Below, piece by piece: positions 1-7,208 of a DNA stretch of 19,500 nt. The DNA is from an uncultured Fretibacterium sp. (GTDB taxonomy: Bacteria; Synergistota; Synergistia; Synergistales; Aminobacteriaceae). The position numbers and the translations under genes are program-made. Location: contig NZ_CALHIQ010000109.1 in the NCBI RefSeq assembly GCF_938030725.1, forward strand, positions 1 through 19,500. Reading direction: 5' to 3'. Below the pieces are notes generated by a model, which saw only the letters and a list, made by a program, of their open reading frames with translations, did not search any database and was not told where the DNA came from. The stretch's first letter is position 1. Each line of letters begins with the position of its first letter.

Positions 1-228
1 GCCCCTGCGGCCGGCGGCGCTGCCGTGACGGCTCCCATGCCCGGCAAGGTTTTGAGCGTCAAGGTGAACGTGGGCGACCCCGTGAAGAACGGGGACCTGG
101 TCCTGATCCTCGAGGCCATGAAGATGGAGAACGAGATCTTTGCGACCTCCGACGGCACGATCTCCGAGGTCCGCGTCGCCAGCGGCGCCTCGGTCAACAC
201 GGGCGACGTCCTGATCGTCATCGCCTGA
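1..228 (+). CDS. Biotinyl carrier protein of a biotin-dependent decarboxylase/carboxylase (3' part)
   Basis: The reading frame is open from base 1, so the gene starts outside the window; 75 residues are visible. It begins with an Ala/Pro/Gly-rich stretch, the end of the flexible linker usual in these proteins, followed by a complete biotin/lipoyl-attachment domain. The EAMKMEN motif is at visible residues 38-44, and its Lys (codon 121-123) is the expected biotinylation site. Flanking beta-strand pairs (KVLSVKVNVGDPV; GTISEVRVASGASV) complete the domain. Such proteins carry CO2-biotin between the carboxyltransferase and either a carboxylase or a membrane Na+-pumping decarboxylase (methylmalonyl-CoA, glutaconyl-CoA or oxaloacetate). 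Which one cannot be decided here, because no partner subunit lies downstream and a strong terminator follows. The domain call is secure; the enzyme identity is open. Confidence 0.9.
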   Translation, partial: APAAGGAAVTAPMPGKVLSVKVNVGDPVKNGDLVLILEAMKMENEIFATSDGTISEVRVASGASVNTGDVLIVIA

Positions 229-302
229 GCCGGGAGGAACGGCGAGGTGGGCCTGCTCGACGTGAGAGGCCTCGTCCTGCCGTTTGACGTGGATTGACGT
301 AA

Positions 303-358
303 GACGAGGATCCCTCCTGATTCCCTGAGGGGACGGGGAGGGGTCCTCGTCAATTTTT
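303..358 (+). terminator. Rho-independent terminator after the biotin carrier gene
   Basis: A 15-bp stem pairs 303-317 (GACGAGGATCCCTCC) with 337-351 (GGAGGGGTCCTCGTC). One G-T pair interrupts an otherwise perfect match; the loop is 19 nt and AATTTTT follows. It lies 75 bp after the stop at 228 and closes that transcript. The rest of the 229-558 gap holds a weak promoter, a structured leader and the ribosome binding site of the next gene. Confidence 0.85.
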
Positions 359-434
359 GCGCCGCCGGGGGCTCCGGGGCCTTTCCGCTTCGCCGAAGTC
401 AGATCGGGCAGGAGTCCCTCCGACCTGCAACTCG

Positions 435-443
435 TGCTATTAT
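435..443 (+). promoter_or_regulatory. Possible extended -10 promoter for the rpiB-upp operon
   Basis: TGCTATTAT reads as an extended -10 element (TG-N-TATTAT). It lies in a small AT-rich island within very GC-rich DNA, between the terminator and the first gene of the operon. I see no good -35 hexamer 16-18 bp upstream, which an extended -10 can tolerate. A start near 450 would give a leader of about 110 nt. Confidence 0.4.
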
Positions 444-481
444 TAAAGAGGTTCGTAACGGGGGTTCGGCTGGGCCGGCCC

Positions 482-525
482 GCCCTCAGAGCGGCAGAGC
501 GTTTCTGCCCCGCCCGGTTGAGGGC
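482..525 (+). promoter_or_regulatory. Structured 5' leader stem upstream of rpiB-upp
   Basis: A two-part hairpin can form. The outer stem is GCCCTCA (482-488) with TGAGGGC (519-525). The inner stem is GGCAGA (493-498) with TCTGCC (504-509) around a 5-nt loop. It ends 18 nt before the GGAGG ribosome binding site at 544-548. No U-tract follows, so it is more likely a leader element or RNA-stability structure than a terminator. I recognise no known riboswitch class in it. Confidence 0.4.
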
Positions 526-558
526 TTCCGCAGGATACTTTGTGGAGGTGGGTTTTTG

Positions 559-1650
559 ATGAAGGCAGCTGTTGGGTGTGATCACGCCGGTTTTGTCTTG
601 AAGCAGGCCGTGCTGGACTTCCTGAAGGAGAAGGGGATCGAGGTTCAGGACTTCGGGACCTTCTCGGAGGAGAGGGTGGACTATCCGGACTTCGCCCTGG
701 AGGTCGCCCGTGCGGTCTCGCTGGGGGACGCCGACTGCGGCGTCCTGCTCTGCGGGACGGGGATCGGCATGGCCGTTGCGGCGAACAAGGTGAGCGGGGT
801 CCGCGCCGCGGCCTGCAACGACGTGGAGAGCGCCAGGATGGCGAGGGCTCACAACGACTTGAACGTCATCACGCTCGGCGGGCGCTTCATCAAGCCGGAG
901 CAGGTCCGCGGGATCCTGGACGCCTGGCTCTCGACGCCCTTCGAGGGAGGGCGCCACGTGCAGCGCCTCAACAAGATCGCCATGGCAGAGCACACGCCCC
1001 TCAGCGTCGGCAGCTCCGGAGGGGGGCGCGTCGCCATCTTCAACCATCCGCTGGTCCAGCACAAGGTGGGCATCATCCGGGACAAGGACACCAACGTCAA
1101 GGAGTTTCGGGCGCTGGTCCAGGAGATCGCGGGCCTGATGGTCTACGAGATCACGCGGAACCTCCCCCTCGAGGAGATCGAGGTGGAAACACCCGTGGCC
1201 CGGACGAAGGCTCAGACCCTCGCGGGCAAGACGATCGCCATCGTGCCCGTGCTGCGGGCGGGGCTCGGCATGGTGGACGGCATCCTTCAGCTGATCCCCA
1301 ACGCGAAGGTGGGCCACATCGGCCTGTACCGCGACCCGGACACGCTGGGCCCCGTGGAGTACTACTGCAAGCTGCCGCAGGACGTGGAGGAGCGCGACGT
1401 CTTCGTCCTGGACCCCATGCTGGCCACCGGAGGGTCTGCGTCGGCGGCCATCTCCATGATCAAGGAGCGGGGCGGAAAAAAGGTCTCGCTGGTCTGCCTG
1501 ATCGCCGCCCCGGAGGGCATCGAGCGCGTCCACAAGGAGCACCCGGACGTGGACGTCTTCATCGCCTCCCTGGACTCCCACCTGAACGATCACGGCTACA
1601 TCGTCCCCGGCCTGGGGGACGCGGGCGACCGCCTGTTCGGGACGAAGTAG
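559..1650 (+). CDS. rpiB-upp: Fusion: ribose-5-phosphate isomerase B + uracil phosphoribosyltransferase
   Basis: A 363-residue protein joins two complete enzymes. Residues 1-145 are RpiB (ribose-5-P/ribulose-5-P isomerase): DHAGF at 8-12, catalytic Cys65 in LLCGTGIG, His98 in AHNDLNV, and Arg132/Arg136 near the end of the domain. A Ser/Gly-rich linker (about 146-156) leads to a full-length uracil phosphoribosyltransferase (about 157-363) with the PRPP loop LDPMLATGGSA at 284-294 and the uracil-site region GYIVPGLGDAGDRLFG near the C-terminus. UPRT makes UMP from uracil and PRPP, and RpiB interconverts the pentose phosphates from which PRPP is made. The ATG at 559 fits the RpiB N-terminus and sits 10 nt after GGAGG; an in-frame TTG at 556 is a weaker choice. 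There is no stop or frameshift between the halves. Separate, adjacent rpiB and upp genes are common in Firmicutes; here they are one polypeptide. Confidence 0.95.
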   Translation: MKAAVGCDHAGFVLKQAVLDFLKEKGIEVQDFGTFSEERVDYPDFALEVARAVSLGDADCGVLLCGTGIGMAVAANKVSGVRAAACNDVESARMARAHNDLNVITLGGRFIKPEQVRGILDAWLSTPFEGGRHVQRLNKIAMAEHTPLSVGSSGGGRVAIFNHPLVQHKVGIIRDKDTNVKEFRALVQEIAGLMVYEITRNLPLEEIEVETPVARTKAQTLAGKTIAIVPVLRAGLGMVDGILQLIPNAKVGHIGLYRDPDTLGPVEYYCKLPQDVEERDVFVLDPMLATGGSASAAISMIKERGGKKVSLVCLIAAPEGIERVHKEHPDVDVFIASLDSHLNDHGYIVPGLGDAGDRLFGTK

Positions 1651-1660
1651 GGGCGCGCCC

Positions 1661-2545
1661 TTGCTCGACGTCAGGCTCTTGCTCCTGGGGCTGGGGGGGT
1701 TCTTCTGGGGCGGCATGATGACGCCCTTCTCCATCCGCCTGGCGGAGCGGTACGGGATCCTGGACGTGCCGGACCCCCGCAAGCTCCACACGGGGCAGAT
1801 GCCGCGAGGGGCCGGCCTGGGCCTCTGGTTTGGCTACCTGCTCCTCTCCCTCTGCCTCGTGGGACGCATGCCCATACTGCGCTTCTCGTCCCTGGGGGCG
1901 ACGCTGATCTTCCTCTGCGGCTATCGGGACGACATGCACTCCCTGAGCCCGTTCCTGCGCCTGGCGCTCCACTTCGTCGCCTCGGCCCTGGCGGTCCTTC
2001 CGCTGCACCTGCCGTTCCTGCCCTCGATACTCGCCTTGGTTTGGGTGGCGGGGGTCACGAGCGCCTACAACCTCATCGATGGGGTGAACGGACTCTGCAT
2101 CTCCCTCTTCATGGCGTCCATGGCGGCGCTGTGCTTCCTGGCGGCCGCCCCCGTGGCCGTCTGCATGGGGGCGATGTCGCTCGGCGTCCTGTGCTGGAAC
2201 TTCCCGGAGGCGCAGACGTTCCTTGGAGATGGCGGAAGCACGCTCCTGGGCTACCTGTTCGCCGTCCACTTCGCGGCCTCGGCGCTGCCCAGGGTGTCGG
2301 GGGCCGGACTGCACGAGCTGATCCTGCTCCTCCTGCTCTTCGGGGGCGTTCCCGTCCTGGACACGTTGGCCGCCTTCAGCCGCCGCATCCTGATGGGGCG
2401 CTCCCCCTTCTTCCCGGACAGGGGCCATCTGCACCACCTCCTGATGGCCCTGACGGGGTCTCCCCTGTGGTCGGTGGTCGTCCTCCTGGCCCTTCAGGCC
2501 CTCTCTCTCTTGGGGGGCCTTGCCGTGTACACACGGCTGCTGTAA
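1661..2545 (+). CDS. wecA: WecA/TagO-type undecaprenyl-phosphate sugar-1-phosphate transferase
   Basis: This is an integral membrane protein of the glycosyltransferase 4 (MraY/WecA/TagO) family. It transfers a sugar-1-phosphate, typically GlcNAc-1-P from UDP-GlcNAc, to undecaprenyl phosphate on the inner face of the membrane. Visible signatures are DVPDPRKLHTGQMPRGAG (35-52), the metal/catalytic Asp pair D90-D91 in GYRDDMHSL, NLIDGVNGL (137-145), FLGDGGS (187-193) and the C-terminal DRGHLHH (253-259). About nine hydrophobic segments separate them. At 294 residues it is shorter than usual (about 320-360), lacking part of the C-terminal membrane region. Translation probably starts at TTG 1661 with AGGGG at 1649-1653, just after the upp stop. 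The epimerase gene downstream suggests a polymer built on a GlcNAc-ManNAc type linkage. The family is certain; the exact sugar is inferred. Confidence 0.88.
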   Translation: MLDVRLLLLGLGGFFWGGMMTPFSIRLAERYGILDVPDPRKLHTGQMPRGAGLGLWFGYLLLSLCLVGRMPILRFSSLGATLIFLCGYRDDMHSLSPFLRLALHFVASALAVLPLHLPFLPSILALVWVAGVTSAYNLIDGVNGLCISLFMASMAALCFLAAAPVAVCMGAMSLGVLCWNFPEAQTFLGDGGSTLLGYLFAVHFAASALPRVSGAGLHELILLLLLFGGVPVLDTLAAFSRRILMGRSPFFPDRGHLHHLLMALTGSPLWSVVVLLALQALSLLGGLAVYTRLL

Positions 2546-2576
2546 CGCTGAACGGTAAAAAATGCGGGGTGCGGTA

Positions 2577-3716
2577 ATGCATAAAGTGACGTGTGTGGTT
2601 GGAACAAGGCCTGAGGCCATCAAGATGGCCCCGGTGATTCGCGTTCTTCGCGAGAACGGAAATTTTGACGTGACGGTGCTGGCGACGGGACAGCATACGG
2701 ACATGCTGGTTCAGGCGCTGTCGCACTTCTGCATCAAGGCGGACGTGAACCTCAACATCATGAGGCGCCGTCAGTCGCTGGACCACATCACCTCCTCGGT
2801 GCTGACGGGGGTGGGGAGCTTTCTGGACGGCGCGCCCCAGGACATGATCCTGGTGCACGGGGACACCTCGACGACGCTGGCGGCGGCCCTGGCGGCCTTC
2901 TACCGCCACATCCCCATCGGCCACGTGGAGGCGGGCCTGCGCAGCCACAACATGGCCCTTCCCTTCCCTGAGGAGGCGAACCGGGTCCTGACGGACCGAC
3001 TGGCTTCCCTGTACTTCACGCCCACCGAGAGCGACGCGGAGAACCTGCGGCGCGAGGGCGTGGACCCCAGGAGAATCTACGTGACGGGAAACACGGTGAT
3101 CGACGCGCTGTTCTGGACCCTGGAGAACCTGGTGCAGCCGGAGGTCCTGCGCGCCCTTCCCCCTGAAACGCCCCTCGTCCTCATGACGGCGCACCGCAGG
3201 GAGTCCTGGGGCGAGCCCCTGATGCGCATCTGCAGCGCGGTTTCCGAGCTGATTCAGCAGAGGCCCTACGTTCGGGTTCTGGTCCCGCTCCACAAGAACC
3301 CGGAGGTCCGGGACCGCATCCAGGAGCGGCTGGGCATGTACCCTCAGATGATCTTCACGGAGCCCCTCTCCTACCCGGACTTCGTTTCCGCCATGAACCG
3401 GAGCCTCTTCATCCTCACCGACAGCGGGGGGATTCAGGAGGAGGCCACCGCGCTGCGCAAGCCCGTCCTGATCATGCGCACCCTGTCGGAGCGCCCGGAG
3501 GCGGTCACCCTGGGCACGGGAGTGCTGGTGGGCACGGAGCGCGAAACGATCCTCCGCGAGTCCCTGCGCCTGCTGGACGACGCAGCCTATCGCCGCTCCT
3601 TCTCGGACCGGGGAATGCCCTTCGGGGACGGCAGCGCGTCCCCACGGATTCGGGACGTCATCGGGCGCTTCTTCAACAGCGACGATGGCGAGGACTGGGA
3701 GATCGATTTGAAATGA
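2577..3716 (+). CDS. wecB: UDP-N-acetylglucosamine 2-epimerase (non-hydrolysing)
   Basis: This cytosolic enzyme interconverts UDP-GlcNAc and UDP-ManNAc (WecB/MnaA). The 379-residue protein has the N-terminal GTRPEAIKMAP motif (9-19). It keeps the family's catalytic acids: D96 in HGDTSTT, E118 in HVEAGLRSH and the PFPEEANR glutamates (132-133). It also has H206 in LMTAHRRES and the nucleotide-binding stretch TDSGGIQEEA (281-290). I chose ATG 2577 rather than the in-frame ATG 2562, because GGGGT at 2566-2570 is well spaced for 2577 and the shorter N-terminus matches the family. Its stop overlaps the murA start by 4 nt (ATGA). UDP-ManNAc made here could feed a surface polymer started by the upstream WecA-type enzyme. 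Confidence 0.95.
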   Translation: MHKVTCVVGTRPEAIKMAPVIRVLRENGNFDVTVLATGQHTDMLVQALSHFCIKADVNLNIMRRRQSLDHITSSVLTGVGSFLDGAPQDMILVHGDTSTTLAAALAAFYRHIPIGHVEAGLRSHNMALPFPEEANRVLTDRLASLYFTPTESDAENLRREGVDPRRIYVTGNTVIDALFWTLENLVQPEVLRALPPETPLVLMTAHRRESWGEPLMRICSAVSELIQQRPYVRVLVPLHKNPEVRDRIQERLGMYPQMIFTEPLSYPDFVSAMNRSLFILTDSGGIQEEATALRKPVLIMRTLSERPEAVTLGTGVLVGTERETILRESLRLLDDAAYRRSFSDRGMPFGDGSASPRIRDVIGRFFNSDDGEDWEIDLK

Positions 3717-4975
3717 ACGTGATGAGGATAGAGGGAGGACGGCCCCTTCAGGGGACGGTCCGCACCCAGGGGGCCAAGAACGCCGCGCTTCCCGTCATGG
3801 CGGCCTGTCTGCTTCTGAAGGGGCGGACGCTGACGCTCTCCAACGTCCCGGAGCTCTACGACGTGAGCACGATGATGGAGCTGCTGACGGCGCTGGGCGT
3901 CACGGCGCGGCGGGAGGGTAAGGAGGTGACCCTCGGCGTCGCCGACGAGGTGTCCTGGGAGGCGCCGGAGTCCCTGGTCCGCAAGATGCGGGCCTCGTCC
4001 CTGGTTCTGGGCCCCCTCCTGGCCCGCTGCGGCCGGGCTGCCCTGCCCCTGCCCGGCGGCTGCTCCATCGGCAGCCGGCCCATCGACCTGCACCTCAAGG
4101 GGCTCGTCCAGATGGGGGCGAAGATCGAGATCCGCAACGGCGTCGTCTGCGCTCAGGCGGACCGCCTGCGGGGTCGGCGCATCTACCTGGACTTTCCGTC
4201 GGTGGGGGCCACGGAGAACCTGATGATGGCTGCGGCGCTGGCACAGGGGGAAACGATCATCGAGAACATAGCGCGGGAGCCGGAGATCGACAACCTGGCG
4301 GTCGTCCTGCGCAGCATGGGCGTGCCCATCGACATGGAGGGGACGGGCTGCGTCCGCATCAAGGGTGTGGAGGAGGTGCAGTCCAGTCGGGAACGGGTCA
4401 TCCCCGACCGCATCGAGGCCTGCACCTACCTCCTGGCTGGGGTGATGACGGGCGGCAGGGTCACGGTGGAGGACGTCATCCCGGCCCACATCGATTCCCT
4501 CCTGGCGAAGCTGGAGGAGGTTGGGGTGCGGTTTGCGGTCAACGGCAGCGCCGTGACCGTCTTCCCCGCGGACCGGCTGCAGTCCGTGTCCCTCAAGACC
4601 ATGCCCTTTCCGGGCTTCCCCACGGACCTTCAGCCCCAGATGGCTGCCGCCCTCTCGCTCGCCGAAGGGACCAGCATGATCGAGGAGAGCGTCTTCCAGG
4701 CCCGGTTTCTCTACGCGGCGGAGCTCAACCGAATGGGGGCGGACATCCGCATCAAGGGAGACACCGCCGTGATCAGCGGCGTGGAGCGCCTGAGCGGCGC
4801 CAACGTCAAGGCGACGGACCTCCGGGCGGGGGCAGCGCTCATCCTCGCGGGCCTCGCCGCGCAGGGACGAACTCAGGTGGAGGACATGGTCCACGTCTGG
4901 CGCGGCTACGAGGCCATCGACGTCAAGCTGCGCTCCCTGGGCGCGCAGGTGGAACTGGCGGAGGACGTGAGGTGA
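3713..4975 (+). CDS. murA: UDP-N-acetylglucosamine 1-carboxyvinyltransferase (MurA)
   Basis: This is the first committed enzyme of peptidoglycan synthesis. It transfers enolpyruvate from PEP to UDP-GlcNAc in the cytosol. At 420 residues it is full length. K22 lies in GAKNAALP, and the catalytic Cys117 lies in PGGCSIGSRP; this Cys is the one alkylated by fosfomycin in sensitive enzymes, so fosfomycin sensitivity is expected at this site. D305 lies in GFPTDLQPQM and the C-terminal DLRAGAALILAG is present. The start ATG 3713 overlaps the previous stop; ATG 3722 (residue 4) is an alternative. The end is translationally coupled to the next gene through TGATG. Its position beside two other UDP-GlcNAc-consuming enzymes groups the uses of this precursor. 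Confidence 0.97.
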   Translation: MNVMRIEGGRPLQGTVRTQGAKNAALPVMAACLLLKGRTLTLSNVPELYDVSTMMELLTALGVTARREGKEVTLGVADEVSWEAPESLVRKMRASSLVLGPLLARCGRAALPLPGGCSIGSRPIDLHLKGLVQMGAKIEIRNGVVCAQADRLRGRRIYLDFPSVGATENLMMAAALAQGETIIENIAREPEIDNLAVVLRSMGVPIDMEGTGCVRIKGVEEVQSSRERVIPDRIEACTYLLAGVMTGGRVTVEDVIPAHIDSLLAKLEEVGVRFAVNGSAVTVFPADRLQSVSLKTMPFPGFPTDLQPQMAAALSLAEGTSMIEESVFQARFLYAAELNRMGADIRIKGDTAVISGVERLSGANVKATDLRAGAALILAGLAAQGRTQVEDMVHVWRGYEAIDVKLRSLGAQVELAEDVR

Positions 4976-5862
4976 TGGAGGCCCCCCGCTCCGAGGTCCA
5001 GGGGGGGCAGCCGGAGGGCGGAGCGCCGCGCGGCAGCCTCTCGGCGATCGAGGTCTACGCCTTCGTGGGGCCGGCGGGCACGGGCAAGAGCCAGCGCGCC
5101 TCCCACGTGGCGCGCCAGTACGGCATCGACCTGATCATCGACGACGGCCTGGTCGTCGCCAGGGGCCGCATCATGGCGGGGCGCAGTGCCAAGTCGGAGA
5201 CGAACATGGTCCGGGCCATCCGCCGGGCGATCTTCGAGTACGCGCCGCACCGCGAGGAGGTCCTGAAGTACCTTTCGGCCCGCGCGCTCCGCGCCCCGTG
5301 CAGGCTGATGATCCTGGCCACGTCGGAGGGCATGGTCCGTAAGATTACCGCCAAGCTGGGGCTCAACGACCCCGTGGCGTTCATCGACATCCGGGACGTG
5401 GCCACCCCGGAGGAGATTTCCCTGGCGCTGCGGGAGCGGCGGGAGAAGAAGCAGCACGTCGTCCCCGTCGCGCGGGCGCAGATACAGCGCAACTTCGCGG
5501 GGAAGCTGGTGAGTCAGATTCGTGGCCTCTTCAAGAGCCGGGACCGCGACGAGGCCCGAAACACCGTGGTCAAGCCACCCTTCAGCTTCGACGGGAAGGT
5601 GACGATCGAAAAGGACGCGATCCAGGCCATGTGCCGGCACCTGCTGGAGCTGGGGGAACACGTGCAGAAGATCCACGAGCTCGAAATTCAGGCCGACGAC
5701 GACAGCCTGGAGATCAACGTCGTGCTGGACCTGAAGCTCCAGGACCGGAGCGCCCTCAGCATCGCCCGCCTCCTCCAGAAGAAGGCGAGCACGGGCCTGA
5801 GCTACTTCACGGGCATGGACGTCCGGCGGGTCAACATCAAGATCAACGAGGTGTCCTTTTAG
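4975..5862 (+). CDS. P-loop NTPase-like protein with C-terminal Asp23-like domain, unknown function
   Basis: This 295-residue protein has no recognised role. After about 25 unstructured residues comes a Walker A motif, VGPAGTGKSQ (about 31-40), within a strand/loop resembling an ATPase core (residues about 25-140). LRAPCRLMILAT and LNDPVAFIDIRDVATPEE look like the next core strands. A basic linker (RERREKK; GLFKSRDRDEAR) leads to a C-terminal alpha/beta segment (about 205-295). That segment, VTIEKDAIQAM..., KIHELEIQADDDSLEINVVLDLKL and GMDVRRVNIKINEVSF, resembles Asp23/Gls24-type envelope-stress domains. No Walker B motif is obvious. ATG 4975 overlaps the murA stop (TGATG); GTG 4972 is an equally placed alternative. 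The operon context suggests an envelope-related or regulatory role, but this is inference. The Walker A motif is clear; the Asp23-like call rests on pattern memory only. Confidence 0.8.
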   Translation: MEAPRSEVQGGQPEGGAPRGSLSAIEVYAFVGPAGTGKSQRASHVARQYGIDLIIDDGLVVARGRIMAGRSAKSETNMVRAIRRAIFEYAPHREEVLKYLSARALRAPCRLMILATSEGMVRKITAKLGLNDPVAFIDIRDVATPEEISLALRERREKKQHVVPVARAQIQRNFAGKLVSQIRGLFKSRDRDEARNTVVKPPFSFDGKVTIEKDAIQAMCRHLLELGEHVQKIHELEIQADDDSLEINVVLDLKLQDRSALSIARLLQKKASTGLSYFTGMDVRRVNIKINEVSF

Positions 5863-5889
5863 GCGGGCGCGGGCATTGGGGGTGAACGC

Positions 5890-6513
5890 ATGGACGACAA
5901 GGAGCGGGAGGCGGCGCGGGATGCCGCATGGGAGGAACTGCGTGGCCGCGTGGCCGCCTGCAGGCGCTGCGGCCTGTGCGAGACGCGGACGAACACGGTC
6001 TTTGGCCAGGGGGCGGTCCACACCCCCATCGTGATGGTGGGCGAGGGGCCCGGCGCCGACGAGGACGCCCAGGGGCTGGCCTTCGTGGGACGGGCGGGCC
6101 AGCTTTTGACGAAGATCCTGAGCGCCGCGGGCATCGACCGGGAGTCCGTGTTCATCACGAACGTCGTGAAGTGCCGTCCCCCCAACAACCGCACCCCCAC
6201 TCAGGAGGAGATGCTGAAGTGCGGGGACTTCCTGGAGGCCCAGCTCCTGCTGTTGAGGCCCCGGATTCTGGTGTGCCTGGGGAACACGCCACTGAAGTGG
6301 CTCCTGCGGACGTCGGAGGGCATCACGGCCCTGAGGGGCCGCTGGTTCGACTGGCGGGGCGTTCAGCTCTTCCCGATGTTCCATCCGAGCTACCTGCTGC
6401 GCAACGACTCGCGGCAGAAGGGAAGCCCCAAGGACCTGACGTGGCAGGACGTGCAGAACCTCAAGGCGCGCCTGGACGAGATCACAAAGAGGAAAGGAAC
6501 GGAGGCCAATTGA
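5890..6513 (+). CDS. udg: Type 4 (Fe-S) uracil-DNA glycosylase
   Basis: This enzyme removes uracil from DNA in base-excision repair. Its 207 residues carry the family 4 hallmarks: GEGPGADED (51-59) for catalysis, VKCRPPNNR (93-101) and the C-terminal MFHPSYLLR (163-171). Cys24, Cys27, Cys95 and Cys111 have the spacing expected of the [4Fe-4S] ligands; a further Cys30 lies beside the first pair. ATG 5890 follows a G-rich site (GGGGGTGA) and lies 27 bp after the previous stop. The last codons overlap the uppS start. It is common in thermophiles and anaerobes, and its place in an envelope operon is probably incidental. Confidence 0.95.
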   Translation: MDDKEREAARDAAWEELRGRVAACRRCGLCETRTNTVFGQGAVHTPIVMVGEGPGADEDAQGLAFVGRAGQLLTKILSAAGIDRESVFITNVVKCRPPNNRTPTQEEMLKCGDFLEAQLLLLRPRILVCLGNTPLKWLLRTSEGITALRGRWFDWRGVQLFPMFHPSYLLRNDSRQKGSPKDLTWQDVQNLKARLDEITKRKGTEAN

Positions 6514-7208
6514 GCGAGAAGAGAGTGCCGGAACACCTGGCGATCATCCTGGACGGCAACGGAAGGTGGGCCAAACGCCGCGGGCTGCCGCGGCTCATGG
6601 GGCACCGGGCCGGCCTGCGCAAGCTGGAGGAGATGGTTCACCTCGTCAAAAAGGCGGGAATCCGCTACTTCTCGGTCTATGCGTTCTCGACGGAGAACTG
6701 GAGCCGTCCGGAGATGGAGGTCACGGGCCTGATGAGCCTGTTCCGCTACTACATCCGGCGCAAGGTGGAGGCCATCAAGGCGGAGGGGGCCCGCATACGC
6801 TTCGCGGGGCGGCGCGACCGTCTGCCCCCGGACCTGCTGGAGCTGATGCGCCACGCGGAGGAGCGGACGAAGGACGAGAACGTCCTGGACTTCATCCTGT
6901 GCATCAACTACGGCGGGCGGCCGGAGGTCCTGGATGCCGTCAACGCGCTTTACGCGAGCGGGCACCGAGGGACGGTGACGGAGGCGGACCTGCGGCGCTT
7001 CCTCTACCTCCCGGACGTTCCGGACCCGGACCTCGTGATCCGCACCAGCGGCGAGCTGCGGCTGAGCAACTTCTGGCTTTGGGAGGCCGCCTACAGCGAG
7101 CTCTACTTCACGGATACCTACTGGCCGGACTTCGACGAGGCCGCCCTCAGCGCGGCGCTCGAGGACTATGCGGGACGGGAGAGGCGCTATGGCGGGCTTA
7201 AGGCCTAA
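6510..7208 (+). CDS. uppS: Undecaprenyl diphosphate synthase (cis-prenyltransferase)
   Basis: This enzyme condenses farnesyl diphosphate with isopentenyl diphosphates to make undecaprenyl diphosphate, the lipid carrier for peptidoglycan and surface polysaccharides. Its 232 residues show the catalytic D15 in LDGNGRWAKRRG, the substrate loop SVYAFSTENWSRP (55-67), and the C-terminal RTSGELRLSNFWLWE (178-192) with E197. The start is inferred as TTG 6510, which overlaps the udg stop (TTGA) behind GGAGG at 6501-6505. This gives the usual few residues before the PEHLAIILDGN core; GTG 6525 is possible but would leave almost no leader. The frame stays open far upstream inside udg, but that part is only the shadow of udg. 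It opens the classical uppS-cdsA-dxr-rseP-ispG cluster. Confidence 0.96.
   Translation: MSEKRVPEHLAIILDGNGRWAKRRGLPRLMGHRAGLRKLEEMVHLVKKAGIRYFSVYAFSTENWSRPEMEVTGLMSLFRYYIRRKVEAIKAEGARIRFAGRRDRLPPDLLELMRHAEERTKDENVLDFILCINYGGRPEVLDAVNALYASGHRGTVTEADLRRFLYLPDVPDPDLVIRTSGELRLSNFWLWEAAYSELYFTDTYWPDFDEAALSAALEDYAGRERRYGGLKA

Noticed and set aside
1559..2704. 381-codon minus-strand frame opposite the WecA-type gene
   Set aside because: Composition is a run of charged and Gln/Gly residues mirroring the hydrophobic + strand protein; no recognisable fold.
3587..4894. 435-codon minus-strand frame opposite murA
   Set aside because: Antisense to a full-length murA with all catalytic residues; composition typical of high-GC antisense frames.
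4906..6384. 492-codon minus-strand frame opposite the P-loop and udg genes
   Set aside because: Shadow frame: low-complexity His/Arg/Pro/Gln content, no ribosome binding logic, and both + strand genes have clear motifs.
5928..6509. Upstream extension of the uppS frame inside udg
   Set aside because: The translated part before 6510 is Gly/Arg/Pro-rich out-of-frame udg; UppS proteins start a few residues before the DGNGRWA motif.
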